Assembly (NCBI GenBank): GCA_902984215.1
Contig: CADWAF010002106.1
Location: 1 to 64,000 of the forward strand
DNA length: 64,000 nucleotides
Direction of reading: 5' to 3'
DNA from: Willaertia magna
Lineage: Eukaryota > Heterolobosea > Eutetramitea > Acrasida > Naegleriidae
The translations under genes and the position numbers were made by a program. Below the pieces are notes generated by a model, which was not told the origin of the DNA, ran no database searches, and saw only the letters and a list, made by a program, of their open reading frames with translations. How positions within the stretch are numbered: the first letter of the stretch is position 1; each line of letters starts with the position of its first letter. Below, in pieces: positions 10,684 through 20,092 of this stretch.

Positions 10684-12507
10684 TTAAATTTGTAAATTTT
10701 CAAATTGTCTATTAATTAATCCTTCAACATCTTCTGCTTCATTTATATCTTTAACTTTTTCTGTTAAAAGTTCTTTTAATAATAATTTACTTTTCTCCAA
10801 GTATTCCTCTTTTGTTTCTTCCTTTTCTTCACGTTGTCCATAAATTGCGTAAACTTCGTGTAACAAATACTTTAATTTTGTATACCATTCTTTCATTTCA
10901 CTTTGTTTAATAAATAAGGAAGCACCTAATTCTAAACATGACTTGGCTTCTTCTAAATTAGTTGGCATATTATTAGATTTTTCAATATTTACTTCCTTAT
11001 TTGTTGTTAAATGTTCAATACCTAATTTCTCGTCTATAAATTGCATATAAAGTAATAATTCTGCCAAATGAATATTTAATTTTGGGAAATTTTCTGAACC
11101 CATAGTTTTTGCTTGTTGATAAAAATCATCTTTTTCTTTAATTTCAGGTTTAATAATTTCTAAACTTTTTTGTAAAATTTCAATTCCTTTTTGAGCTGAT
11201 TCACTTGCTTCTTCTAAATTTTGTAAAATTTGAACTAAAATTTTAGTTTTTAATAAATAAGCATATCCCATATTCATTTGTAATAATCCAATATATTGAT
11301 TATTGGCATTTGACTTTTCATTTGACTGTTGTTGAGTTGGTTGAATCTTTAATAAACATTTTCCAAACATATCAATAGCCTTATTTATACATTCTATCCA
11401 ATTCTTTGCTTTTTGTTGATTTATCTTTACAAATTCTCTAGTTCTTCTATAAAATATTGAATAATCTAAATTTAAGGAAAGTAAAATATTTAACTTTAAT
11501 TTCTCATCTTTTAACTTTTCTTCAGACCATTCTTCTTCTACTTTAGCTAAATAAGTATTTGAGATATTCATAGAATTGGAAATATATTTTGTATGGTCCT
11601 TATCACTTTCCTTTCTTACTAATAAAACCTTTTCAAAAGCTTCTAAAGCTTCATCATAACGTTTTTTTCTCTTTAATACGTGACCTAAATTAGAATTTGC
11701 AACAGCAAAATCTTCTTTGGAATTTTCAATATTTATATATTTTAAAGATTTCTTTAAATAAAATAAGGCAATATCTTCATTCGTTTTTGTATTTTCATGA
11801 TTATAAAAGTAAAATGGAGGAGTAACTTTTAATTGATCCTTTTCCTTATGAATCTCATTTGGATGATAAACCCTCTGTAAATAAAGTGAAGCTAATTGAA
11901 GTTGTATTTTAGCAATGCTTAATTGATATTTTGGATCTTTTAAAACTTGTTGAGGGATTTTATTTGAATTTGTTTTTTGATAATCTGACATTTGAAAAGG
12001 TGAATCCTTTGATTGTAATAATTCTTCTAATCCACAAATTGAAATCTCTTGAAAATGATTATAATCAAATTGTTTAATAAATTGTGGATTATCATTTTTA
12101 ATTATTTTATTATCTTGTTTATTTTGTTGATCAGGAGTTAATAATGGAACTTTAAATGGTAAAATTGCTGGAAGTTTTACATTTTGTAAAAATGTACAAA
12201 AATTAAATAATAATAATCCATGTTGATATTTTAATTGAAATATTTTTAAAGAATCTTCTTTTAATGAAGAAATTTGTTGAAATTTATTTTCAATATAATT
12301 TTTAAATAATTCTGGAAATTTCTCATCTTGTAATAATAAAACACAACCAGTTTGAGATAAAATTTGATAAATTTCTGATGGTTTGGTTGATGATTTAGCC
12401 ATATGTTCTAATGTAGCTGTTAAAAATCTAAAAACTACATCTCTTTTACTTGTATTATCTTTTTGTTGTGAATTGTTACTAACAACATTTTCTAAGCTAG
12501 ATGACAT
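10684..12507 (-). CDS. TPR-repeat protein of unknown function
   Basis: A single exon of 607 residues. The middle (about residues 190-460) has helical TPR-like repeats, clearest at NSNLGHVLKRKKRYDEALEAF and YIGLLQMNMGYAYLLKTK. The N-terminus has a helical segment with SKRDVVFRFLTATLEHM, and the C-terminus is Lys/Glu-rich. I do not recognise the family. The length and TPR content would allow a KIF-binding-protein-like or other adaptor role, but no diagnostic motif supports that. The ATG at 12507 is preceded by A-rich sequence. It converges on NAT10. Confidence 0.75.
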   Translation of the reverse strand: MSSSLENVVSNNSQQKDNTSKRDVVFRFLTATLEHMAKSSTKPSEIYQILSQTGCVLLLQDEKFPELFKNYIENKFQQISSLKEDSLKIFQLKYQHGLLLFNFCTFLQNVKLPAILPFKVPLLTPDQQNKQDNKIIKNDNPQFIKQFDYNHFQEISICGLEELLQSKDSPFQMSDYQKTNSNKIPQQVLKDPKYQLSIAKIQLQLASLYLQRVYHPNEIHKEKDQLKVTPPFYFYNHENTKTNEDIALFYLKKSLKYINIENSKEDFAVANSNLGHVLKRKKRYDEALEAFEKVLLVRKESDKDHTKYISNSMNISNTYLAKVEEEWSEEKLKDEKLKLNILLSLNLDYSIFYRRTREFVKINQQKAKNWIECINKAIDMFGKCLLKIQPTQQQSNEKSNANNQYIGLLQMNMGYAYLLKTKILVQILQNLEEASESAQKGIEILQKSLEIIKPEIKEKDDFYQQAKTMGSENFPKLNIHLAELLLYMQFIDEKLGIEHLTTNKEVNIEKSNNMPTNLEEAKSCLELGASLFIKQSEMKEWYTKLKYLLHEVYAIYGQREEKEETKEEYLEKSKLLLKELLTEKVKDINEAEDVEGLINRQFENLQI

Positions 12508-12884
12508 TTTTTTTAAATAATTTTATAGATGTTATGGCTATTGACAGCTGTTTTAAGATGTAAAGTTTTGGACAGCTAGATGGGCAAGAAAGGGAAGAAG
12601 ATTACGGCAATAACATAATGTTTGGTTAATTAACTTAGTTGAAGATAATTATAGGTTTATCACACTGTTATTCTAAGCTTCTACCGTTATTCTTAGTCAT
12701 TTAGATAGATGCACTATCGGAAAGAAGAGTAGATGAAAACAAGTAAAAACAAAAAGGACCCTTTAATGAAAAAGATAATAATTTTTATAATAAAACTATA
12801 TCTCTGTAAATAACAACCGAAAATTTAAAGTTTTAGGGGGACATAAAAGTTAAGATTTTGTAGAAATAATATAAAAAAATCATT
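12508..12884. other. Intergenic, nothing recognised
   Basis: The promoter side of the TPR gene and the 3' side of the small gene at 12885. No RNA gene or repeat was recognised. Confidence 0.5.
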
Positions 12885-13143
12885 TTACTTCTTTTCTCCT
12901 CCAGTGATTGCAGAGATAGCCTTCTTTCTCATTGGTGGACAAACTACTGCGTATGCAACGAAAAGTGCTGCACCAAAGATGGATGCTCTAAAAAGTCCTC
13001 CTAGATATGAACTGGAAAATGCTCTTCTTGAACTTCCTTTTTTTATTATAAAGTTTTAATTCACAAAGATGATGTTGTTTAGAAAATAGTTTTTGAAATG
13101 TGTACTCACCTGCTGGGACTGGTGTGTTAGTGATGTATCTCAT
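12885..13143 (-). CDS. Small single-span membrane protein, 61 residues
   Basis: Two exons, 13110-13143 and 12885-13036, joined by a 73-base GTGAGT...AAAG intron; the join gives 62 codons ending in TAA. The protein has an Arg/Ser-rich N-terminal part (SSRRAFSSSYLGG), one hydrophobic helix (ASIFGAALFVAYAVV) and a short basic tail. The shape is that of a small mitochondrial inner-membrane subunit, but the family is not recognised. The continuous open frame that runs upstream through the intron to 13347 lacks a reasonable start and is not coding. Confidence 0.65.
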
Positions 13144-13658
13144 TTTTTTTAAATATTTTAAAAAAATAAAACATTTTTTATTGCCTTTTGGAATATTTTT
13201 CTTGTAAAATTTTGGAGTTTTTGTAGCCAATACATCACGCTGGACATGTGTTTTTGTATTGGTCAATTGGCTTTTGGATCTATAATAAAAACCATAAAAA
13301 AATAAAGTCTTTATAATGACAACTGTTTGTATATGCGTACTAATCAACTTTATTTTCCTAGAGATTCTTCGAAGTTTAAAAGGAACTGCAAAATATTAGG
13401 CAAGAAGGTAAAGGGTCAGGTGAAGTGTCTGTTTTATAGATTGAAACTATTTTGTAAGTATCGAAAAGGTTATATGTGATGAATACAACAAACATATAAA
13501 ATTGGCTTTACCTAAAAGTTATCGAAAATATCACCTATTATTTCATGTGTTAAGTTAAATGACTAAGATCCCTTATCTTGAAGTTCTTATAAAGAGGAGA
13601 AGATCTCAGGGTAGTTTTAAAGTAATGAACAATAAAAAAAGCAACAACAATTCACTAA
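13144..13658. other. Divergent intergenic region, nothing recognised
   Basis: Upstream of both the 61-residue gene (minus) and the 97-residue gene (plus). No RNA gene was recognised. Confidence 0.5.
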
Positions 13659-13952
13659 ATGAACTCTTCAAATAATAGTAACATCAGTATTGCAAATAGT
13701 GCAATTCAAAATAACAATAAGATTGATAACTTCTTTAGTCAACCAACCTTCAAGCAAACATATTCTATCTCAGTTGTTTCTTCTTCAAAAATCAATAGTA
13801 AAAAGAAGGATAACAAAAAATCTAATAAAACTTTAGATAATTCTAAAATAACAAAACCAAGGAAAATTACAAATAACAGTAATCAAGTTTTAGATTTAGA
13901 ACGACTTGTACAGCTAACCATAGACACAATTACTAATCAACAAACCTTGTAA
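13659..13952 (+). CDS. Small low-complexity protein with a PIP-box-like motif
   Basis: A 97-residue ORF with ATG at 13659 and stop TAA. The composition is Asn/Ser/Lys-rich. Residues about 19-26 read NNKIDNFF, which resembles a PCNA-interacting PIP box (Q-x-x-I/L-x-x-F-F) with Asn in place of Gln. A basic middle part (KKKDNKKSNK) and a short C-terminal helix follow. No family is recognised. It could be a real small nuclear protein or a chance ORF; its codon use resembles the neighbouring genes. Confidence 0.5.
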   Translation: MNSSNNSNISIANSAIQNNNKIDNFFSQPTFKQTYSISVVSSSKINSKKKDNKKSNKTLDNSKITKPRKITNNSNQVLDLERLVQLTIDTITNQQTL

Positions 13953-14064
13953 ATTAATCATCTTACTGCCACTAACGAAATAACTGCAATAGCATGTTAT
14001 GTAAATATGCTATATCACCTAAGTCAACCTAGTATATGTAAAATAAATCAAAACTATGCGCAAT

Positions 14065-17000
14065 TTATTCTTGCTCTAATATTAATGAAGCAGACTTAAA
14101 AGAAAGCAATGCTATATCACTTTTGATTGCCTCAATTTGTTTGTTCTGTTCAATTATTTTGCTTTTCAATTGCTCTGAATTACTATTTGTTTTTTCAAGA
14201 GTTTTTTCTGTTCTGGCAATTAAAGTTGTTTGAGACACTTCTAATTCATGTTCTAGCTCCTCTTGTGCTTTTCTGAGTTCAGCTAGCTTATTCAATAGTT
14301 GTGTGTTTTCGGATGTAATTTGAATCATGGTTTGTTTATATTCAGTAATTTTATCATCCCATTCTTTCATTATCTTTGTTGATTGTTTTTCTTTTTCATG
14401 TAATTCAAGCTTTAGTTCCTCAGCGCCTTTATCAATTTTTGCATTTTCTAATTCTTCTAAATTAACTTCTCTACCAAACTTCAACATTTGTACTTCTCTT
14501 ACTTTTTGCTTTTCGGTTTGATATTTTTCTTCTAAGCCTTTTTGTTCTTTCAGTTTGGTTCTTTGATTTTTCTGTAATTCTACATATTCTCTTCGTAGTA
14601 CATTTCTATATTCTCCTAGTTCTTTTATTCTACTTGCCAATTGTAGCAGATATTTGTTGGTAAACACAATTTGATCCGATAAATCTGCTGGTATTTTGTT
14701 TTGAGCTAGAGATATAATTTGATTGAACTTTAAGACCACAATGGTCTCCAATTCATTAAGTTTATGTTGTTTTTCTCTTTGTGTTTCTCTTATTAATTCT
14801 TCTATCTTCGTCAACTCTTTAATAATTGTGGTTTCTTGTTTTTGAAGCCCTTCCCTTTTAATCTTAATGCTTTTGGCAGCTTTATCAATGGTAGAAAGTG
14901 CTTTTTCTTGGTCCATTCTTTTCTTTTGTAGCTCAAATACTTGTTGATACAGTTCTTCTGAGCAACCTTGAGGCAATTTGTCTCTTTTTTCATCACTTTC
15001 TGAATCATAATCATCTGATGCATTATCTTCGTCATCTCTCTCTGAACTATTTTTGATAAACAATTTCCAAAGCTCAGCGTAAGAAGGGTGATTCTGAGAA
15101 ACCAAATTATTAAATTCTTGAATTAAGTACTTTTGCTTTTTGATTTGTTGAACTTCTTTCTTTTTTTGCTTAAGTTGTTCTTGGCACTCGTTTATTTGTG
15201 CCTGTATTACTGCTTTTTCTTGTTTCTTGGTGGCTAGCTCTGTTATTTTGGATGAATCTTTAATTTCATATTCCTTTAGTATTTTAAGTTCATAATAGTG
15301 GAGTAACAACTTTAAATCAGCAGACTTTAGGTCACCCTCTAATTTGAATTTCTCTCTTCTTAAGTCGTCAATCGCATTATCAAAGCTTTCTATTTGCTTT
15401 TCTTGTTTTCTTAAAAATCTATTCTTTTCGTATAAAAGTCTTTGGTATTCTGCCTCTTTTTCTGAGAGTTCAAGTTCTGAGGGCCTAATAGTGGCCATTC
15501 TTACTTTTCTTTCTTGTTCTGCCCTTTCTTTAACACCCATATCTTTTTGTTGTTTTAAATGACTCCTAGCACTTGATCGTTTGGACATTCCTGAAATCAC
15601 TGAAGGCGCTTTCTCTTCCCCTTTCTCTTGGTCATTAAGCAGTTCAGACAGAAGAATATTTTCTCTTCTTTCTGGGTACTCTTCGTCACTTAGTTCAAGT
15701 TCGGTAACCTTTTCTGTTATTCCAAGCTTATTATTTATATCCAGTATTTTCTCATTATATCCTTTAAACTTTTCAATTAACCTCATCTTCAAATCTCTAA
15801 GACCGAGTAGTCTTACGTTGAAAACCATTCTTAACGTGTGCATACTTTCTTGTAGCAATATAATTTGTCTTAGTTTTTTCTCAGCAGTCATTCTTTGGTG
15901 ATCTGGAGTCACATAATCAGAACTTGTTTTAAGTTTATAATCTCCCATATTTTGTTGTGCTTTCAAAATTTTAGAAATTTCTTCGGGATCATCTTCTGTA
16001 TCTAAGGGCTTTCTTTCCAGTAGCTTCTTTCTCAGTCTTTGTCGTTCTTCTTGTTCCCTTTTGAATATTTCTTGTTTTTCAAGTGTGGTGTTATGATTAA
16101 TTGATTTTTTCTTCTTTAAGGTAAGAGGCGAGGGAAATTCTACAGTCTCACTCTCTGATTGTTCAGAAATATGTAATCCTTCAGTTATTACTGTTTCATC
16201 TCCTCTGCTCTTTAGGGAACGCTTTTTGGTTATCTCTTCATTTATCAACTGATGCACATTATCAATTTCTTTTTGCAGATCTGGATGTAGTTTTTCTGTT
16301 TTGAAGGAAGTGACAGTCCTACCATTTTTGAATGCTTTCAATTCAATTCTTTCTACATCTAATCTATCAATAAAGTAATCTTTTAATTTTTTTAAGGCAA
16401 GGTCATATTTAGCCGATTGCCACTCCATTTCTTTCTTAACTTCTTCTAGTTTTACTTTGTTTTGTTGCAGAACCTTGTCTTTAAGAGAGAGGTCAACTTG
16501 AATTTCATCTCTAGAAAGCTTGACATCAGCTTCTCGTTTTTCATTTTCTTTTAAAATTTCATTGAATCTTTGCTTCAATCTTTCTAGTCTTCTTTTCCTT
16601 TCAAATTTTCTTTGTTCAGCCTCTATCTTCTTTTTGTCTTCTTCTTGTTGCTCTCTGGCTTCTTCAATACTTTTAATTTGAGAGCCTTTGATATCTTGAA
16701 TAGCTTCTTCTTCTGCTCTTGTTGTTAATTTCAAAGAAGTTACTCCATGTCTTGGAACTTTTCCGTTTATTCTTTCTGAAAAGAAGCACCCTTCTTTACT
16801 GGTTGTCAAAAGGTAGCTCTCATCAAAGCTCATGGAGATATCAGTAATTTCACCTATAATACTGTCATGTAAATACATAGCTCTACATTCTTTTCCTTCA
16901 TTATCAATAATGGAAACAAACCCATCTTTAAAGCCTAGTAGTAGGTATTTTCCACTTGGTGAGTGTTTGATACAAGTACAAATTGAATCACGATACGAAA

Positions 17001-18894
17001 CACTGCGTAGCGGAAACTCTGATTCCTCGTTTTCTCTCCAACTTTTTGCTTCGTATTCCATTATTCCTAAACCCTTATTCAAACTCACCAACAGTTTGCC
17101 CTCGGGAGTGTATTGACCCTTAATAATACCAATAGTTTTCTTATTTTCTTCATTTTCTTTTTCTTCCTCTCTTTCAGTTTTTGGATTTTCTTTAAGTAAT
17201 TGAGAATAATTAAGAGTTGTTATTTCTGGTGAGAATTCATATGTTTGGGATGTGTCTACATTTACTGGTTTTTTCATTTGAACAATTGTACCATCTTTTA
17301 GAAGAAGCACTACTTTGTCATCATTAGGTTTAAAGAGCACACTGACTGCAGGTTGGTTCAAACGCACAAAACCTATTGGACTGTAATTAATTGAGTTAAA
17401 AAAGAAAACTGTTGTATCTTCACTGCAGGTCACCAACAGTTTTCCATCTCCCGAGTAACTGAAATCATTTACTCTTTTCTTATGTGGTTTGAAAACAAAT
17501 TTTAAGGCAAATGAATCTTCGCATCTCTTCAAAATCCTTATCATTCCATCTTCGAAACCAGCAGTTATCATTAATCCATCTAAGTCAACATTAGAAGGGC
17601 TCCAAATTAGTTTAGTCACACCCGAAGAAAACTTTGAAATAAATAATTCTTCTTTGGTTTCATGATAATCAAACAGTCTTATAGTACCGTCTTTGCCACC
17701 CGTGGCTGCAACATGGTCATATAACGATGTAGCAACCCCTGTGACGCCCCCAGCATGAAAATCTAATAGAAGATGGGATATATAACGCACAGTTCCCTCA
17801 TTTATAATAAGGTTTACCTTCCAAAGAGCACCATTTGAATCCTGTACGACCCATAGACCAGATCCTATAATTATGTTTGCAACTTTAACATCGTCTCCTA
17901 TTTTAAACTCACTTTTTGGCTCAATTTCAATAATATTATTCATATCAGTAGGTTCTGAAGTGTCAATGGTGTCAAAATCCCAGAATCTTACATAACCATC
18001 TTCTCCTCCAGTAATAAAGTTAGTTCCTTGGTGCATTATAACCTCTATCATTCCATTATGACAAGGAGCTTGGCCTTTCCTAGTAAAAACACACTTAATA
18101 AGATTTTCATCCCACAACAATAAATTTCCACTCTCCGATCCAGATAGAACCTTACCGTCAGGTAATTCAGCGTATCCAGGAATATCTGAGATATCAACTT
18201 TACCAAATTTACCTATTTGTCCCTTAAGTTTCAATCCAGTAAACGTTTTTGCCATTTTCCAGAACTTTATGTGACCTACTCCACTTGTGGTCAACAAACC
18301 ATCATTTGTTGGGGAAAAGGATACATTAAATACTTCTTGTCCAAAGGCTTTATATCTTAAAGCAATTTTCTCTTCTTCCCAACTCCATATAGTTAATAAA
18401 TAATCAGGATCAGAACCTACAGTAGCTAACCTATTCCCTCTATTATTAAAGGCAATCGAAGAAAAAGCTCTAAGGGTACCATTCCTTAATACTTTGTAAG
18501 GAATCAATTTTATACCATCTATAGAATCATATTCCACATTTATAGTGTAAATATGTACATTAGGTCTATCTTTACTTTTTTCTGCAACAGCCAAATATTT
18601 CTTTGTTGGATGTACAGCTATTGCTCCGATTCCTCCTTTCCCTAATGGAAATTCCCATCTGTATTTTACTTCTCTTATATCTAAAAATTTAATTGTATTT
18701 CCGGAAGATAATACAACAATATATTGAGTTATAAAGTGGACATTATTTCTTTTTAAGCTTTCAAAACCATAAGAATGATCTAAGGTAGTAATACAATCTA
18801 AATCCTTTTCAATAACTACTTCCTTAGATAATTCCTTCTCGAATTCTCTGATTTCTTGTTCTTCTTTTTCTTGTTCTTTCCTCTCATCACTCAT
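14065..18894 (-). CDS. CFAP44: Cilia- and flagella-associated protein 44 (CFAP44)
   Basis: A single exon of 1609 residues. CFAP44 pairs with CFAP43 in the axonemal tether that holds the inner dynein arm I1/f motor domains on doublet microtubules. The N-terminal half (about 30-690) has WD40 repeats with family-typical stretches: VGSDPDYLLTIWSWEEE, TSGVGHIKFWKMAKTFTGLK and ELPDGKVLSGSESGNLLLW. From about residue 740 to the end it is long coiled coil broken by acidic loops. The length is in the normal range of the family. Its presence means the organism can build a motile flagellum. The start ATG is preceded by a run of A. Confidence 0.92.
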   Translation of the reverse strand: MSDERKEQEKEEQEIREFEKELSKEVVIEKDLDCITTLDHSYGFESLKRNNVHFITQYIVVLSSGNTIKFLDIREVKYRWEFPLGKGGIGAIAVHPTKKYLAVAEKSKDRPNVHIYTINVEYDSIDGIKLIPYKVLRNGTLRAFSSIAFNNRGNRLATVGSDPDYLLTIWSWEEEKIALRYKAFGQEVFNVSFSPTNDGLLTTSGVGHIKFWKMAKTFTGLKLKGQIGKFGKVDISDIPGYAELPDGKVLSGSESGNLLLWDENLIKCVFTRKGQAPCHNGMIEVIMHQGTNFITGGEDGYVRFWDFDTIDTSEPTDMNNIIEIEPKSEFKIGDDVKVANIIIGSGLWVVQDSNGALWKVNLIINEGTVRYISHLLLDFHAGGVTGVATSLYDHVAATGGKDGTIRLFDYHETKEELFISKFSSGVTKLIWSPSNVDLDGLMITAGFEDGMIRILKRCEDSFALKFVFKPHKKRVNDFSYSGDGKLLVTCSEDTTVFFFNSINYSPIGFVRLNQPAVSVLFKPNDDKVVLLLKDGTIVQMKKPVNVDTSQTYEFSPEITTLNYSQLLKENPKTEREEEKENEENKKTIGIIKGQYTPEGKLLVSLNKGLGIMEYEAKSWRENEESEFPLRSVSYRDSICTCIKHSPSGKYLLLGFKDGFVSIIDNEGKECRAMYLHDSIIGEITDISMSFDESYLLTTSKEGCFFSERINGKVPRHGVTSLKLTTRAEEEAIQDIKGSQIKSIEEAREQQEEDKKKIEAEQRKFERKRRLERLKQRFNEILKENEKREADVKLSRDEIQVDLSLKDKVLQQNKVKLEEVKKEMEWQSAKYDLALKKLKDYFIDRLDVERIELKAFKNGRTVTSFKTEKLHPDLQKEIDNVHQLINEEITKKRSLKSRGDETVITEGLHISEQSESETVEFPSPLTLKKKKSINHNTTLEKQEIFKREQEERQRLRKKLLERKPLDTEDDPEEISKILKAQQNMGDYKLKTSSDYVTPDHQRMTAEKKLRQIILLQESMHTLRMVFNVRLLGLRDLKMRLIEKFKGYNEKILDINNKLGITEKVTELELSDEEYPERRENILLSELLNDQEKGEEKAPSVISGMSKRSSARSHLKQQKDMGVKERAEQERKVRMATIRPSELELSEKEAEYQRLLYEKNRFLRKQEKQIESFDNAIDDLRREKFKLEGDLKSADLKLLLHYYELKILKEYEIKDSSKITELATKKQEKAVIQAQINECQEQLKQKKKEVQQIKKQKYLIQEFNNLVSQNHPSYAELWKLFIKNSSERDDEDNASDDYDSESDEKRDKLPQGCSEELYQQVFELQKKRMDQEKALSTIDKAAKSIKIKREGLQKQETTIIKELTKIEELIRETQREKQHKLNELETIVVLKFNQIISLAQNKIPADLSDQIVFTNKYLLQLASRIKELGEYRNVLRREYVELQKNQRTKLKEQKGLEEKYQTEKQKVREVQMLKFGREVNLEELENAKIDKGAEELKLELHEKEKQSTKIMKEWDDKITEYKQTMIQITSENTQLLNKLAELRKAQEELEHELEVSQTTLIARTEKTLEKTNSNSEQLKSKIIEQNKQIEAIKSDIALLSFKSASLILEQE

Positions 18895-19285
18895 TTTTTT
18901 TTTGTAAAACTACGGTATAACAAACTTCCCGCTTCTTTTATATTTTGTTGATAAAATTAATAGCTTCCGTGAAGCTAAAATGTTGGTTTTGCTTGTTGGA
19001 TTAACAAACAACAATGTACAAAGCTTACTGATAAGCTTTTGATGAATAATAGCGCCTTGTTAAACCGGTAGGATACGGTTAAATTTCTTCCAACAATGTG
19101 AAATTTGGCGTGTGAAATAAGCATTTTTTTTTGTTTTATAAAAAAATACAAAAATTATAGTCTTTTATAACAATACACTTTTGTTTTATAAAATATTAAA
19201 AGTAAAGAATGTATAATTAATTATTTTAAATTAAATCAAGGAAATATTAATTTAAATATTTTATTAAATTATAAAAGAATGAAGA

Positions 19286-19435
19286 GATTTTAAAGATTTG
19301 TGGAAACGAACATTTATTTAAAATTTTCAAACAATTATTTACAATGATAAAGAAATTAAAAGATTTGCAAATGAGATTGGTTTATTATTATTGGATAATG
19401 TCAATAAAGGAGAAGAGGATGATTTATTTAATTAA
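19286..19435 (+). pseudogene. Possible ORF remnant
   Basis: About 50 codons in one frame with one in-frame TAA. The frame ends in a compositionally normal stretch (NEIGLLLLDNVNKGEEDDLFN has the look of a gene C-terminus) followed by TAA. It may be a fragment of a lost gene; no family is recognised. Confidence 0.2.
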
Positions 19436-19513
19436 TTTACAATTTTTTGACAAACCAAGTTTTGTAAAGTAGCCAGAAAAGGAAAAGAACGCATTGAAGA
19501 AATTTACATTGTA

Positions 19514-19586
19514 TTGTAACAAATTATTTAAATTATTTTAAAATACTTTCTTTGTATTTTAAAACAATTTAAATAATTTGTTACAA
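19514..19586. repeat. 33-bp inverted repeat with 7-base loop
   Basis: The left arm 19514-19546 and right arm 19554-19586 are reverse complements with a single mismatch. The loop is TTTCTTT. In an AT-rich genome short palindromes are common, but one this long with a single mismatch is unusual. Confidence 0.85.
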
Positions 19587-20092
19587 AAATTGTAAACTGA
19601 GAACTTTATGACTTTATCACAAAAAATGTAGTGTGGAATTGTGATATCCATATTTAGCAATTAAGCCAAAATTATTTTATTCTTTTCAATTGGGATAAAA
19701 TTAATTATTTGATTTAAATATTTACTATAAAGATACCATTCAAAGAAAAAAAATATTTTTAATTGTTTATGTTTACTTAAATTATAAATGTGAATTTATA
19801 AAGTTTATGGTATTTTTAATATAACTTTTAAATCAATTAAAAATTTAAATAAGTTACATAAAAATAATTTAAATATAACAATAATTAATACAATAAATGT
19901 ATATGTTAAAGTTATTAAATATTATAAAATTTAATACTCACCCTTAAATACCCTTTTTTAAATGTTACATTTTCACATTTCAACTTTTGGTTCATTTTCC
20001 TTTGAAATGTAATGCTTCCTTTCCAAGGCAACTCAATTTTAGAACAATCTTCGAAGACACAACGATCAATTCTAGAAAATTTAAAAATAAAA

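Larger units (their letters stand above)
18895..20092. other. AT-rich divergent spacer between CFAP44 and ATG1
   Basis: About 1.2 kb. It contains the possible ORF remnant at 19286-19435 and the inverted repeat at 19514-19586, described separately. The rest is A/T-rich without a visible gene. Confidence 0.6.

Noticed and set aside
12988..13347. 119-codon open frame on the minus strand
   Set aside because: It is the 61-residue gene read through its intron and 5' region in another frame; splicing gives a better protein.
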